Shown piece by piece: positions 27,011 to 62,734 of a stretch of DNA of 64,000 bases; within the stretch, counting starts at the first letter, position 1, and every line of letters starts with the position of its first letter. Origin of the DNA: Hyperoplus lanceolatus (Eukaryota; Chordata; Actinopteri; Uranoscopiformes; Ammodytidae); NCBI GenBank assembly GCA_026929865.2, contig CM049410.1, positions 8,477,501-8,541,500 of the forward strand, written 5' to 3'. Position numbers and translations under genes: made by a program. Below the pieces are notes generated by a model. The model was not told where the DNA came from and did no database searches. It worked only from the letters and a program-made list of their open reading frames with translations.

Positions 27011-28890
27011 GCTGTAACTAAATGCCACTATTAGGCCTATTGTCAACGAAACATTGTTTCATTATACATATTATAACATTTTGATGAAGGTAACACATAG
27101 TGCAAAGAGAAGTAATAACTGAGGATACATTCAAACATTACCCAATTACACTCAGTCACCTCTTCACTTGTTTATGTGTCAGAGACAGATTGTGTGTCGT
27201 CAGCTGCTTCCTTTTAGTATAAAACAAGAGACAACGTTACATTTCAATGTCACATCCAAAGCATGTTTAATGTGTGAGGGGACGGAGACAGCTGTTCCTG
27301 GCACGCTTATCTGCACCGGGGAGGGAGGTCAAGGTGTTTTTTGAATGAAGACCGAAACCGACGTGACACGACAAACTGTATTGTAGCCTAATGGCACATT
27401 CAGAGGGGACTGGCAGGAGCTGTTTTGTACACACTGTCAGCTGTTTGAGGCGTCTTATCAGCATGAGAGAGGAGAGACTGAGGCTGAATCACTCTCTGCT
27501 GTTGTCACCGCCATTAAAACGCAGCGTAGCAACCCATCCAAAACATCTGCATAGGAGAGACGGAGGGGGCTGCCTGCACGCATGTGTGTGTGTGTGTGTG
27601 CTTATAAGTGAAAGAGGAGTCTTGTCAGTGCTGTCCCACACAAAGAAGATAAAAGTACTAATGGCCTGGGCTTCCTCTTATGGAACGCTGAGCTGCATGT
27701 GTGTGTGTGTGTGTGTGTCAAACGTCTCCTATTCAGGGCTGCGTTCGGCCCAGCTTTTCTCCCTCTCTTTCTATTTACAGCTCCCTCGCCACGTAAATGT
27801 AGGGATCTATTCAAATGCGCCCACTGTTTCCAGGCTGCATGGAGCACCGCACATGCATCAGGCCCGTGTGTGGTAATCCCTCAGTGTCTCATCCCACGAA
27901 TTGTCACAGCATAGCATAGCCTACCAAACTGCTGTTAAAGTGAACACAGGTTTAATTTACTGTTGCTGCTCGAGAAATGCTGGCACCATATGTGATGTTG
28001 TACTATAGGGCAAAGTCAGGAAACATTTTAAAGGTAACGAATTGAGTGATTCCAGACCTTCTGTACAAATGAAATGAAGAACGATGGTCTGGTAGGACCA
28101 GGTTAAGATTCAGGCCCAATCAGAGCAGACTAGCTGTTTGCAAGGTGTGTCTTAAAGAGACAGGCTCGGAGAACTGGCAATGTTAGAAATATATACCTTT
28201 TTATTTGGACACTACGCCAAAACAGAACAAAGTAGACATTTTTTCATTTTAAACCTGAAAATAAGCATACTCTGTGACCTTGAAGTAATAATGGATAACT
28301 TAAAGTTACCTGTAATAATAACAACAAGGCATTTTCAAAAAAGGAATTTACAATTACAGTGTGTTTACTCCTAATTACGGTTCCAGTTTATGCGGCTCTG
28401 TACTTCTACTAAGCCATATCCATGAGGGAAATATTTCCCCACATTTATTTTTCATTGACTTGACAGCTATATTGAGCCTACTCTTCAAAGTCGTTTTTAT
28501 GACAATATGATACACCCTAAAAAAGCATGCATTTACTTTGTGAACCCTTAAAAAAGCAGTGTATAGTTGGGACCCTTTCAGTTGTCTATTAGTTGTCGGC
28601 AGATCTACCAAAGAGAGATTTTCCACATGTAATGTTACTTCTTGTTTTTAGGCCTGATCAGCCATCAGAATGAAAGTCACCAGTGTAGGATTCATGTTTA
28701 CAGAAAATGTAGGCCTACTTCTCATATTAGGAAAAGCACAGATGTTACTCATAATTAAATAGGCTCCATTCTGTTCATATGAACCAGTAAGCCATGACAG
28801 TGAACTAATTGGACGTAAGCATCATTAACCAATCAATATAGGCTTACACATTGAGAGAATATGGATGAAAATTCAGCATCTGTATCACCT

Positions 28891-29117
28891 TAGTCTCACA
28901 AAGCCAGACCAAACTACAGCAAGTAGTATGGTCTGGAAGCACTCCGTTTAGAGCCGTCTATTCGGGGGGGAAACTGGGCTGGCCTGTTTTTATTTCTTTA
29001 AACCAATCACAATCATCTACGGCGGGGCTAACCCCGGGAAGCAGCCAATGGAGGCATAGCGTTGTTTGCCGACGCCAGCGCTTAATAGACGCTGGCGGAA
29101 GTGGTCAAGCCAGACTA
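28891..29117. mobile_element. 227 bp MITE with 9 bp target duplication (MULE-like)
   Basis: Ends are TAGTCT...AGACTA, with subterminal 'gccagacc' and 'ggtcaagccag' blocks partly inverted. It is flanked by a perfect 9 bp direct repeat 'gtatcacct' at 28882-28890 and 29118-29126, which points to a Mutator-type (9-11 bp) rather than hAT (8 bp) insertion. No coding capacity. A half copy lies at 19743-19815. Confidence 0.75.
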
Positions 29118-29929
29118 GTATCACCTTGACACTGTCACTTCCGAGCCATATTTAAAGAGAGACACAGACAACTATATAATGGGTTATTTGGTCCAGTGCT
29201 CCGGCTACATCAAGATAAACAGTGCCCTCTTCTGGTGAAAACAAGGTGGCATTAAATAAGTTTTGGACATGGTCGTGGAGGTAGCTTTCATATTAAAGGC
29301 GAAAAACAGTGGGAAATCTGAAAAGTAAATACATTTTTGAGAAAAATATTGTGCAGCGATAAGTAGCCAACCTTATTTGGCCTCTGAGATGTTTTGGAGT
29401 ACAAGTATAAAACAGCATTTTAACAAACTTGAAACAGACTTGAAATACTGATGCTGTTACAGCAGCAGTGTCTGTTGCTGTCTCAAGTCAGAGAGCATCT
29501 TTCACGGAAGGAGGCTTAGACAGCGGGCCACATTACACAAAGACGAGATGACAGTGTGTAGATGAAGGCTCAAACTCCACTCAGCTGCTTTGACTGTAGA
29601 CACTCAAATATTAAACCCGTCACCACTCTCAGTCTCTTCACATCTGCACACATTCTCTGAATCTAGGCTACATCGTGCTATTGGTAGCCTAGTCTACACA
29701 CTTTCACACATTAGGCATAGGCTACATGTAGCCTACCAAAATATTACCATTGTAGGCCCATCACATCCAAAGTCTGAAGCTCCTTCAGGACAACTATTTT
29801 TTTATTCTGTGTTTTTGTGTGTAACGCCTCTCCTATCCTATTATAAGTGCACATCATTTGCATTTACAGTCCCGATTTGTTTTACTCCAGGAGCATAGTC
29901 TATATTCCTATATTTTCAATGTAGGCCTA

Positions 29930-29970
29930 TTTATTGTGAAAGTGGCAACATATGCCACTTTCACAATAAA
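29930..29970. repeat. Perfect 18 bp inverted repeat, 5 nt loop
   Basis: Arms 29930-29947 and 29953-29970 ('tttattgtgaaagtggca' and its exact complement) around 'acata'. No terminator-like U run follows. Function unknown. Confidence 0.85.
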
Positions 29971-30273
29971 TACTAGATAGTATAATGCACTGCACAATGA
30001 CCTTCCTTTAAGCCCAAGTATGCAAGCTACTGTGGGCATTATGATGATGTCTTATTTAGCAGTTTCTACGTATCTTCGGTCATTATCTTTGTACATCACA
30101 CCACCGTGCACGTGCGTTCACCGTTAAACGTGATGGTGGATGTCGCATGATGGCCCAGTCAGAGCAGGAGAACCAATAAAGACGAACGCGGACAGATTTT
30201 TAGAAACGGTCCGCCTCGCAGTTGGTTTGCGGAGCATACTGACGGCACCGAGTCCAATGGCAGCGCCGCGAAG

Positions 30274-30463
30274 TGCATTGTGGGTAGCGCAGTGTGACAG
30301 CAGCGAGAATGGTACTCGTCGAGGGGGGACGGTGACTCGCCTCCTACTACATGTCCCAGAGCACACTGCAGCGTGTTAGCTGTGTGTATGTGAGGCAGAA
30401 GAGAGGGGAGAAGATTGAGGAATTCGTCTGCAGACTTGTGTCTGCGCTGATACAAAAATAATG
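30274..30463 (+). promoter_or_regulatory. traf7: traf7 promoter and first non-coding exon
   Basis: A CpG-richer segment precedes the traf7 gene. It holds two motifs resembling the ZNF143/Staf (THAP11) promoter element: TGCATTGTGGGTAG at 30274-30287 and ACTACATGTCCCAGA at 30346-30360 on the opposite strand. CCAAT-type boxes occur near 30170 and 30254. No TATA box is seen, typical of a housekeeping promoter. The first exon probably starts near 30370 and ends at 30463, followed by a consensus donor GTGAGT. Motif calls are from memory and the start site is not determined. Confidence 0.6.
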
Positions 30464-30805
30464 GTGAGTCCACAAAGTAAACCTATCTATCGTTTGAATA
30501 ATTTTCTCAATAAGTATAACATAATGCTATTTCCGCGTTGGGTGTTAGCTTCCTTTGCCATTAGCCGCTAGCAGCAGTGATTGCTAATAGAAATGTAACA
30601 TTTGCTAAGTTAAGCTAGCAAACAAGCCACACTAGCTTGGTAATTATCGCAGTTTTAAATGGTTGTCAAAAAAATGTCGGTTGAGAATAAACAGTACAGT
30701 GGGCCGTCGTTTATAGCAGCTAACGCGCGTGAAACTGTCACACTCTTTCATATGTGGCTTCGGAACATTTTGCTAGCTAGCTGTCAGTGTTTTAACTTTG
30801 CTCGG

Positions 30806-30806
<1 letters not shown>

Positions 30807-30881
<75 letters not shown>
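30807..30881. repeat. (GT)n microsatellite in traf7 intron 1
   Basis: Pure GT array of about 75 bp, some 340 bp downstream of the first traf7 donor. Confidence 0.95.
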
Positions 30882-30884
<3 letters not shown>

Positions 30885-31799
30885 TTCCGCCCCCCTCCTC
30901 TGTGTGTCGGGGCTCCTCTTTACGGGAAACTCCTTAGCTTGTGAAAAAAGCCAGTGACTCTGGTTGGAGCTGGGTTAGAGGTCCTGGATAGTTTCATCTG
31001 CAGATTGTGCAGCCTGTTACCATGTGAGCTGACGGACGCTCCGCATACCTTTCTCTTTACATCAGTGTCTAGTAGTTTGTCCGGGTCACTGGTTTTTTGG
31101 CTGTCACTTTTCTCCCTCTTGCCTTTGTCTCTGTGGTTGTGCCTCTCACCCCCAGCCCCCAGTGTGTTTGCAGATGCTGGTCACTTTGTTTTCTTTTTTT
31201 CTCACCGTTTCCGGCCTTAAATTGGTTGAGGTCAGCTTTGCCTTCTGTTGTAGTGTGCTTTTTTAGCACTGTATACGTGTCCTGAGGGCAGAATATCTCT
31301 TAACTTCAATAAGGGAGCAAAACACTATCAGTGCTCCTGCAAATGCACTTCCTCCTCTCAGTCATTGCTGCTAACTGGCCTTGTTCGTTGAGTTTTGAAA
31401 CAGTCCAATTGGTCAAAGTAAACCTTGTAAAAGCCGTTTTTCCCGTGATGACTGAAGGGGTATCAGTGTTTACTTGGTGTTGTACTGAAGTAGGTCCAAT
31501 GGCTCTTCAGCAACAGTGACTCCACTGTACAAGTTCCATGATCCACCTATCGGTCACTGCAATGCCTGTCGTCTAAAGTGGCTAGAAGCTGTATTGTTGC
31601 CACCGCCATTTTCCCGGGCCAACAGTTTGTTTTCTGTCTCTGTTAAAAACATAAAGCTAACCTATGTCTAGTATCATGTTATTTGTAATTCAGAGTGTCT
31701 AGTCAGGCTCCTGCAGTGATGCCCAGAGGCAAATCACTAGATTTATTATTACTGTAATAATATATGTGTCACAGCAGATGTTCTTTCTCCTCTCCACAG

Positions 31800-31953
31800 G
31801 CTTAGCACTCCAGCTAGCTGCTAGTTCTTTTGCATTTGGGTGTGCTTTGGGTTATGAGCACCAGTTAGGCGGCTCGCTACAACTGATTCCCCGGAAGGAG
31901 CAGCAGAAGCCGGCACAACAGCATCCATCCCCAGCAGCCCCTCCAGCAGAAGG
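31800..31953 (+). other. traf7: Probable second non-coding exon of traf7
   Basis: A pyrimidine-rich acceptor (ttctcctctccacag) ends at 31799 and a consensus donor (AAGG|GTGAGA) follows 31953. The frame that would join the downstream ATG in phase is closed by a TGA near 31855 and contains no ATG, so if included it acts as 5' UTR. It could be an alternative exon. Confidence 0.45.
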
Positions 31954-32111
31954 GTGAGAGACACTAGTGAGATAGGACAGCCATTTTAATTAAAGACCCA
32001 GATTACACTTGTGTTGTGTGATGTAATTCTGCAGTAATTACCCTTTTCTGTTCTCCTTCTCATTTTATAATTCAACTTCATGTCTCTTTTCTCTCTGCAC
32101 TGCAGAGCAGG

Positions 32112-49220
<17,109 letters not shown>

Positions 49221-51255
49221 GCTAACCGTCTCCAGTCACCTTCACGTTTCCTTGCGTGTCAGAGAGAGGCTTTAAACGGTTACCTTTCCACTTGATATCC
49301 TCCTCCACTCCTGTACCTTTTGATTGTGACTCGTCGGCCGCAGACCAGTAATAACCTCCACTCCACAATCGAGCTGCGATTGGAACTATTTTATGAAGTG
49401 TTGCTTTTAAAACTTCAAACAAGCCCTCTGACACCTGGACCCCATCGTCAGGGCAGAGGGTCAACTCTTCTTAGTGACTTGATCAGTGGTGCATTATGGG
49501 GCAAAATAAGAGGAGCTGCCTTACAGCTGCGCCACAGTGCACCCTAACTGAGATTGAATGGACGCTGCACTCAGTAATCAGAGCAGGATGTGGTTGGTTC
49601 GGCCTGCTTCCTGCAAACACACCTGCCATTTCAGAACTGTACTGATGATACCTAATGCATACTGTTTAAACAAGAATAAGGGCTGGTTTCACAGCGACAC
49701 CACACTCACTCCAATATACATTTTATGTTATCCCAGAATGCACCAGAGCAAAGACAATAAACAAACTGGGACTAGATTCTAAGAACTCTGTTACAGCAAC
49801 TGAATTCCTTATTCTTGCTGTTATTGTTATTATATCATTAGCTTATTGCAGATATATTGGCTGTTTCTCCATGTGGGTCCATGTAGCATTGATGTGACGC
49901 ATGATGACATCACAAACGGTCCAATCAGTGAGTAGTATGTTTTAAATTCACGTTAAAGGCTTCTGATTTGTTATGAACAGTCGGTGTAAACGCCAGTTTT
50001 TTTTTTCTTGGTCTGGACCAAATAAGCCAAACTACTGGTGTGAAAGCGCCCATAGCCAACAGTCTGGCTGATCAACAGCAAAGATCTGCATGTAGAAACA
50101 CTTTGCTGAATTTTAACATCAACTAGCACAAATGAGTAAAAAATGGAAATAAAGGATCAGAGAAAGGATACAGTCATATGTATGTATGTCGGTCAGCATC
50201 TGGTTAGGATGAGCCCTCAACATGAAGTATTCATGCACTTTGCAGACTAGTATGAAGTCTAAAGTTTGTCAAATCTCCATTTCAGTTGTAGACTGAAATT
50301 GAAAAAGCGCACACATCAACATGGACGGACTCGGATGTAATATCACATTGGCCTCCCTCCTTGTTATCGCCCAGCTGAGCTCTGTGAAACCAGCCTTTTC
50401 TAAAACTCATTTTAAGAAGTGAAGACTTTAGAGAGAATGACAGATCTATAGATTTACTGAGTTTTATATTAGTGCCATTCAGAGCCACTCAACGGTTGTA
50501 CAGTTATGTAAAACAAAAACAGATTAGTGCCGAACCTGGACATGTGCCCACCACGAGAATGACTCACACTGGCCTAACATTGGAGAGAGGGGTAGACAGT
50601 CAGTGTGTGTGCATGTATTCGTCTGTCGTCGTGTATATGTGAGTGTTTCATTGAGTGCCATACGTGTGGATGACAAAGTAAAAAAAGGCTGTAACAATGT
50701 CTTTTTCTCCCCCACTCTCTGATCTCTAACCTCATCTGATCAGAGAGGTCATAGCATAACACAGATTAACACTGATTGTTCATTATATGACCGTAACACT
50801 CCACCGACTTGGAGTGAAGGCAAGCAGTTGATTGGCTGTAATTAACCTTAAAGCTCCATACAGCAAACGCAGAGCAAGTGCCACTAGAGATATAGTGAAG
50901 TCCTGCTTTCCTAAATTGTGTTTCGGGACCCATATTGGGTTGAAAATATGACAAATGACTAAATATATAACTGGGAGGGGTAGGTTTTTTTTTATGTTTA
51001 TGAGATCATGTACACCACACTCCAAATGTAAGCACATGGGCTAAATTAGGTTTTTACAGATGTTCTGAAATATTTTGCCTTCATTTCAACGCAGATCTGG
51101 CCATGACTTACTGTAGCCTTGGTGAGAAAGGTAGGAATGGGGAAAAGAAAGCGGAAGTGTCTTCACTGGTCACTGTTTCAGTGATTTCTTGTATACTTGT
51201 AGTCATGTAAGCCTGAGTTGATCATTGATCAATAAAACTGTTGTACACTTTGAGA
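49221..51255 (+). other. traf7: traf7 3' UTR with polyadenylation signal
   Basis: From the TAA stop, the first convincing signal is AATAAA at 51231-51236, followed by a GT-rich stretch, giving a UTR of about 2 kb. No coding exon is visible in between. The exact cleavage site is inference. Confidence 0.6.
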
Positions 51256-51329
51256 ACTATGATCTGATTTATTTCAGCAATTAAGCAATGTTCATTTTCT
51301 TTTTATTTCCTTTTTGAACCTTGGAGTTA

Positions 51330-51650
51330 AAGGTCACATATTACTCTAATTTTCGGGTTCAAAATTGTAATTTGGGTTTCTACTAGAAACTGTCTGTGTT
51401 CTATTTTAGAGCTTGTATCTTAAAACCCTGTCTTCCAAAAATCCCAGCCTGCTCTCATTAGCCCTGAATCTAACTGCAAGTTTGAGGCCATAAGGGGAGA
51501 GAAAATTGACAGGGTTTTCTGAATCTTCTATACATCTTTAGAAAGATGTATGTGGGTAAAAGGAGTTCTTTTTTCTTGTTCTTTGGTAGTCCAGTCACTC
51601 TGGGACCCCATAATGTTAGAAAAAGGGCATTTTACTTAATAGGTGACTTT
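51330..51650. repeat. Dispersed teleost MITE/SINE-like repeat
   Basis: The start 'aaggtcacatattac...attttcgggttcaaaattgta' and end 'ggcattttacttaataggtga' match a common fish interspersed repeat as I remember it. Fragments of the family lie at about 57405-57590 ('cccttatgatgtcataaggg', 'gcacaataggtgacctt') and near 25490-25560. Confidence 0.5.
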
Positions 51651-53263
51651 CAAAAGAAGGTCTACTTACTGAAACAGCTAGCATATTGATCAAGATGCTA
51701 CTTACATGACTACTTTACTCATTGTATCTCCCTGTTTCTTTCTAGTCTTTATGCTATGCTAAGCTAATTTACTGCAAGGTGTAGCTTCATATTCACAGTA
51801 CAAACATCTCCTCTTTAATCCAGCACATTGTGTAAACTACCACCTGTCTAAGAAGGGCTCTGGGATTGTCCCAAATTTAAGTGCTATAGTGTAGCTATTT
51901 GTTGCCCCCTAGAGGAGAACCTTAGAAAATACAAAGTTCATATCACAACACAGAGGACTTTGTATAGAACATTTATTTATTCAGAGCAGATGGCCATAAG
52001 ATGCAGTCACTGCAAGCACACCACTGTCCAGTCACTACAACACGCACACTCACACACTGGTTTCATACAGTCAATAGCAGAGCAACACATAACACACACA
52101 CATTCACGGCCTCTCTCAAGCATTCATGTACAGTCACTGCAGAGCAGAGGAGACACCTGGCAGTCCGGTATCCGTTCAGATAAGCACAGGCGGAAAATCA
52201 AATCAAAACAGCTTGGCTTTTTCTTTTGTCGAAAAAAAATTAACAGTAAGTTTTGCTCCATGACATATTTGACCATCTGTATGGTTTTTTTTGTTTTGCT
52301 TTTTTTTGTTTTTTAATTTCACCTTTGGTAGCCTAACCCCACAAACGCCGAAACACACTTTTGAGTAATGCCTCGGACATGAAAGTGTACCAGCATGTGA
52401 CCAAAGGAAGGAGAAGGGAAGGGTAATGGTTGCTTTGACATGACAGAGCTGTGTTTATGAAGCAACACCATCACGCTGTAGGACACTGAAGCATGTGAGA
52501 ACCAGAGCTGACCTTTGCACAGCCTCAAGATGAGTGTCATCTGGGGAAGATGAAATTATAATGTATGTTCCCATGCATTCGTGTGCTACAAAACATCAGG
52601 CTGGAAAAATCTGAACAATTTGGTACCTGGTACCAATTTGAAAATCTTACCTACCCACCAGATTTAAGATCATTCAGATATATTAATCTACATTTAAAAG
52701 TAGTAAAAGTCCAATGTAACGAGCCATGAACAGCATTAAAGGAATACATGGACATTTGTTCACTTCCTTGCAGAGTTAGAAAAGAAAATTGATACCACTC
52801 TCCTATCTGTACGAAATATACAAAGCTAGCAGATGCTGGTTGTAGCCTACCTTAGCACAAAGATAGCAAACCTGGCTCTGTCTAAAGGTACTATACTATT
52901 AAACAACAACATGTCATTGTAATTATTATTTTCCACCTATTATACAACTTTGAGTGTGTGAGCTGGCTAGCTCTTTCCCTAGTTTCTGGATTATATGCGG
53001 AATAAGATAACTGGCTGCTAGCTGTAGCTTCAGTTTACTATTGACTACAGACATGAAACGTGGTATCAATCTTTTATTCTGGCTTTTACGAAGAAAGTAC
53101 TTGTGCACATTTTCCAAAATGTTGAACTATTACTTTATAACCTTTAATGTTATGATAAAATAGCAAATGTATCCTTCAGCTAATTTAGGAGACCCAGATG
53201 TTGCAGGTGAATACATTGTGTGAAGTGGCCCAAATCTTGCTCTTTTATTAGATCATGACGTTA

Positions 53264-53398
53264 ATAGCCTCGTTTGAGTAGGAGCCGTCTTGCTCAGACC
53301 TGCGCTATTATGACGCGCGTCTTGCTGAGCGCACAGCATAGACGCTCGTCATAATAGCGCAGGTCTCAGCAAGACGGCTCCCACTCAAACGAGGCTAT
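53264..53398. mobile_element. Palindromic 135 bp MITE (mariner-type TA flanks)
   Basis: Arms 53263-53315 and 53347-53399 are inverted copies at 51 of 53 positions, with a 31 nt spacer. Taken as ATAGCC...GGCTAT it is flanked by TA on both sides (53262-53263, 53399-53400), as for Tc1/mariner elements. If transcribed from either strand it would fold into a 53 bp hairpin. Confidence 0.75.
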
Positions 53399-55043
53399 TA
53401 TCTTACTGTCTAATCAGTTGAAGAAGACTCCAGGACAAATGAAGACTAATTGGGTTCATTTCTAATGCAAAATGTCACATGTGGTAAATGGTAATTGGAT
53501 AATTTAATGTTAGGAAAAACACATCTCATTGTTGATGGTGGGGGTTAGCATTCTTTTTTTATGCAAATAACAAACAAAACAGAACAAGCAATTGATCCCC
53601 ATATATTGTATATACCCATCCACTGTATTGTAGTCAGACCAAATTCACAAAGCAAGGCACATGTTTCAAAGAAAAAAATACAAACAAAATTGAACATTGC
53701 ATTTAAAATGATACAAAAACAAAATCAGAAAACTGAACAACAAGAATTGCTTGTATTATACACATCGCCACATCTGAACACATATACACAAAAATTAAAA
53801 ATAAACACTTCCTTGAAATATCCCGACATGGTATCCTACAATTCATCAGCTCGGACCACTGAAGCATGGAGAAGCAAAACGGACTCAACACTCAGATTAG
53901 ATCTGTTTACTTTTAAAAATAGTCTTCAGGATGACACACACATCATAAATACACTTCTTTTTTTGTTTCAAATTTCCATATATATATATAATTTCTATGT
54001 TATCATAATTTAAATACCACAACTATTCTCTGAATTCTTGTTCATTTATATAAGCAGTGTGGCTGCCATGATTTTCTGAATGGGCCGAGAGGCTAATGGA
54101 ATATTGAGCGTGGTGGCACCTCTCTCGATGCAGTTTCCAGCTGGTTTGAGGAGCTTAAAGTGACACTCCAACAATTCCAGTCAAGAAGACGGTCCTGGTT
54201 AACAACTCTAAAAGTGTGGTGAAACTTGTAAAGTTGCAAATTGTAATTGCAAATTGTAAAGCGGCAAGTTAGGAGTTTTGTCATAAACCTGATGATGTCA
54301 TATTGATGTCATCAGGGTTATTTCAGCAAGTTCAAATGTATAGCTGAATGCCTGCGCTACAATCTGAGCCCATGGAGTTTCAAAGACATGGGTGTTCACC
54401 GGGTAAAGTCTAATGAAACACACTACTGTATTGCATTATGGGAAGTGTAGGATCCAATTGCTTTATGTGGGTGCATTATTAAATCCCTGGAGTGCCCCCT
54501 ATACACAAACCATCCAGCTTCACAGAGCCCTGCAGCCACTCGCTGCATCTTAGCACATAAAAAAAAAAAAGATCCCATGAACACGCTGTCATGGCAACAC
54601 ACTCGTGTGGTAGTAACCATGGTGATGGCGATGAGGACGTTGAGGGTGATGATGTAGATTGTCATGGCAACACGGGGAATGGGTGGTTAGGGCGAGTGTG
54701 TGGGATGAGAGATAGAGAGTGGATGTCCACTGAGTTGTCTGGAAAAGGATTTGCAACCGTTGAAATTTACTTTTTGTTATCTGGTGAGAAAAACAACATT
54801 CATAAGAATTCTTGGTCCACTCATTAATTATGGATCTTATAGGTACATTTGATTATTTAGGGTCTTAAAATAGGATGCATGGAGGGGCATATCCATAGCC
54901 CTTTACCCACATCCTGAAATCCTTCTCCAAAACTTTTCAAATACGTTATCCCCAACACTTAACATCTGCTTTCACTCAACCTACTGTAGCCTTCCTGCAT
55001 CTTCCTCCCTGTACTCTCATTTGAATTTTATATTGTGCAGGCT

Positions 55044-55046
<3 letters not shown>

Positions 55047-55095
<49 letters not shown>

Positions 55096-55104
55096 GTGTG
55101 TGTG
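55047..55104. repeat. (GT)n microsatellite
   Basis: GT array with one TT interruption, in the probable caskin1 3' UTR region. Confidence 0.93.
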
Positions 55105-56136
55105 CAAGCTGGCTGCATGAGTCATTGTGCTTCTCCTAAGTGTGTATGTGTGTGTGCATGTTGAGGGTGCTTATGAGGATGTAGCGGAGTGTATGAACGC
55201 AGCCAGTGCAGGAAACTAAACTCCATCCTGAAAATCTCGACTATCCGTATAAGCTCACATACACACACATCAGTCACCACACTGTCCCTATCACTCTCTG
55301 TCTCTCCAACACACACACATACACACACGCACATCCACATGCACACCGGGAGCTAAATAGTCTCGTTTTGGTCACGGATAAAAATCTTTCCATCAAGTAA
55401 TTTACGTGGTCACAACACCAGAGGTCACCATTTCACACAGAGAACCAAGACATCAAACCAAAGCGCAATAGAGATTCATATTTATCGTTATATTATATAT
55501 TACTGTGCTAATGCAGGACTTTTTTTTTCAGTAGATATAAACTCTCCATGCTTAGAATGTACACATACCATACTATGATTCATTACACAGTTGGCTTTTC
55601 TCAACTGGTTTAGTTTATTTGTTTCGACACAAAAGCCTCGAGAGTCCACATGGGGTTCTGAAAAGACCCACACGTTTTTGATTGCAGTCTCCTCCATTTT
55701 GTAGCTCTTCTTCATCTCTCCATCTTATGATTCTTCTTTTTTTCTTTTCTTTCCTCTTCACATCACCCCTTTTTGGTCCTTTTTTTTGTATTTACCATAT
55801 CTCTTACAGTGTCCAGCTCTCTCTTGTAATCCATTCATCATTCCTACAAGGTCTCTGCCACATGTCTGTCCACTCATGCGGCAGCGGCTGCTCCATCATC
55901 ATTTTTCATTGACAGCGGCAAGAGCGGAGAAGAAGAAGAAGAGGAAGAGGAGAGTTTTTTTTTCAAAGCAGCGACGGTTTGGATGACAGAGAGAGATAAG
56001 GGTGAAGAGGAGGAGAGAGATATTCAGAGAGAGAGAGAGAGAGAGCTAGAGTAGGCATGTTGTTGCCCATTGTGCCATCTGAGTCAGTCCTTTAACACAG
56101 CCTAGTCAGGGAGACACGCCGATTTGGTCTCTACGG

Positions 56137-62734
<6,598 letters not shown>

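Larger units (their letters stand above)
51972..56136 (-). other. caskin1: Probable caskin1 3' UTR
   Basis: Minus-strand sequence downstream of the caskin1 stop (56137) has no coding exon. Overlapping AATAAA motifs at 51981-51972 are the last candidate poly(A) signals before the traf7 end at about 51.25 kb. A UTR of up to 4.2 kb would include the palindromic MITE at 53264. An earlier signal could be used instead. Confidence 0.35.

Noticed and set aside
31766-31957. 63-residue open frame starting MSQQMFFLL
   Set aside because: Its start lies in the intron, and joining its frame to the next traf7 exon is out of phase with the TRAF7 protein.
53263-53399. Hairpin considered as a microRNA precursor
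   Set aside because: The 53 bp near-perfect stem with TA flanks looks like a MITE; arms are too perfectly matched and no conservation can be assessed here.
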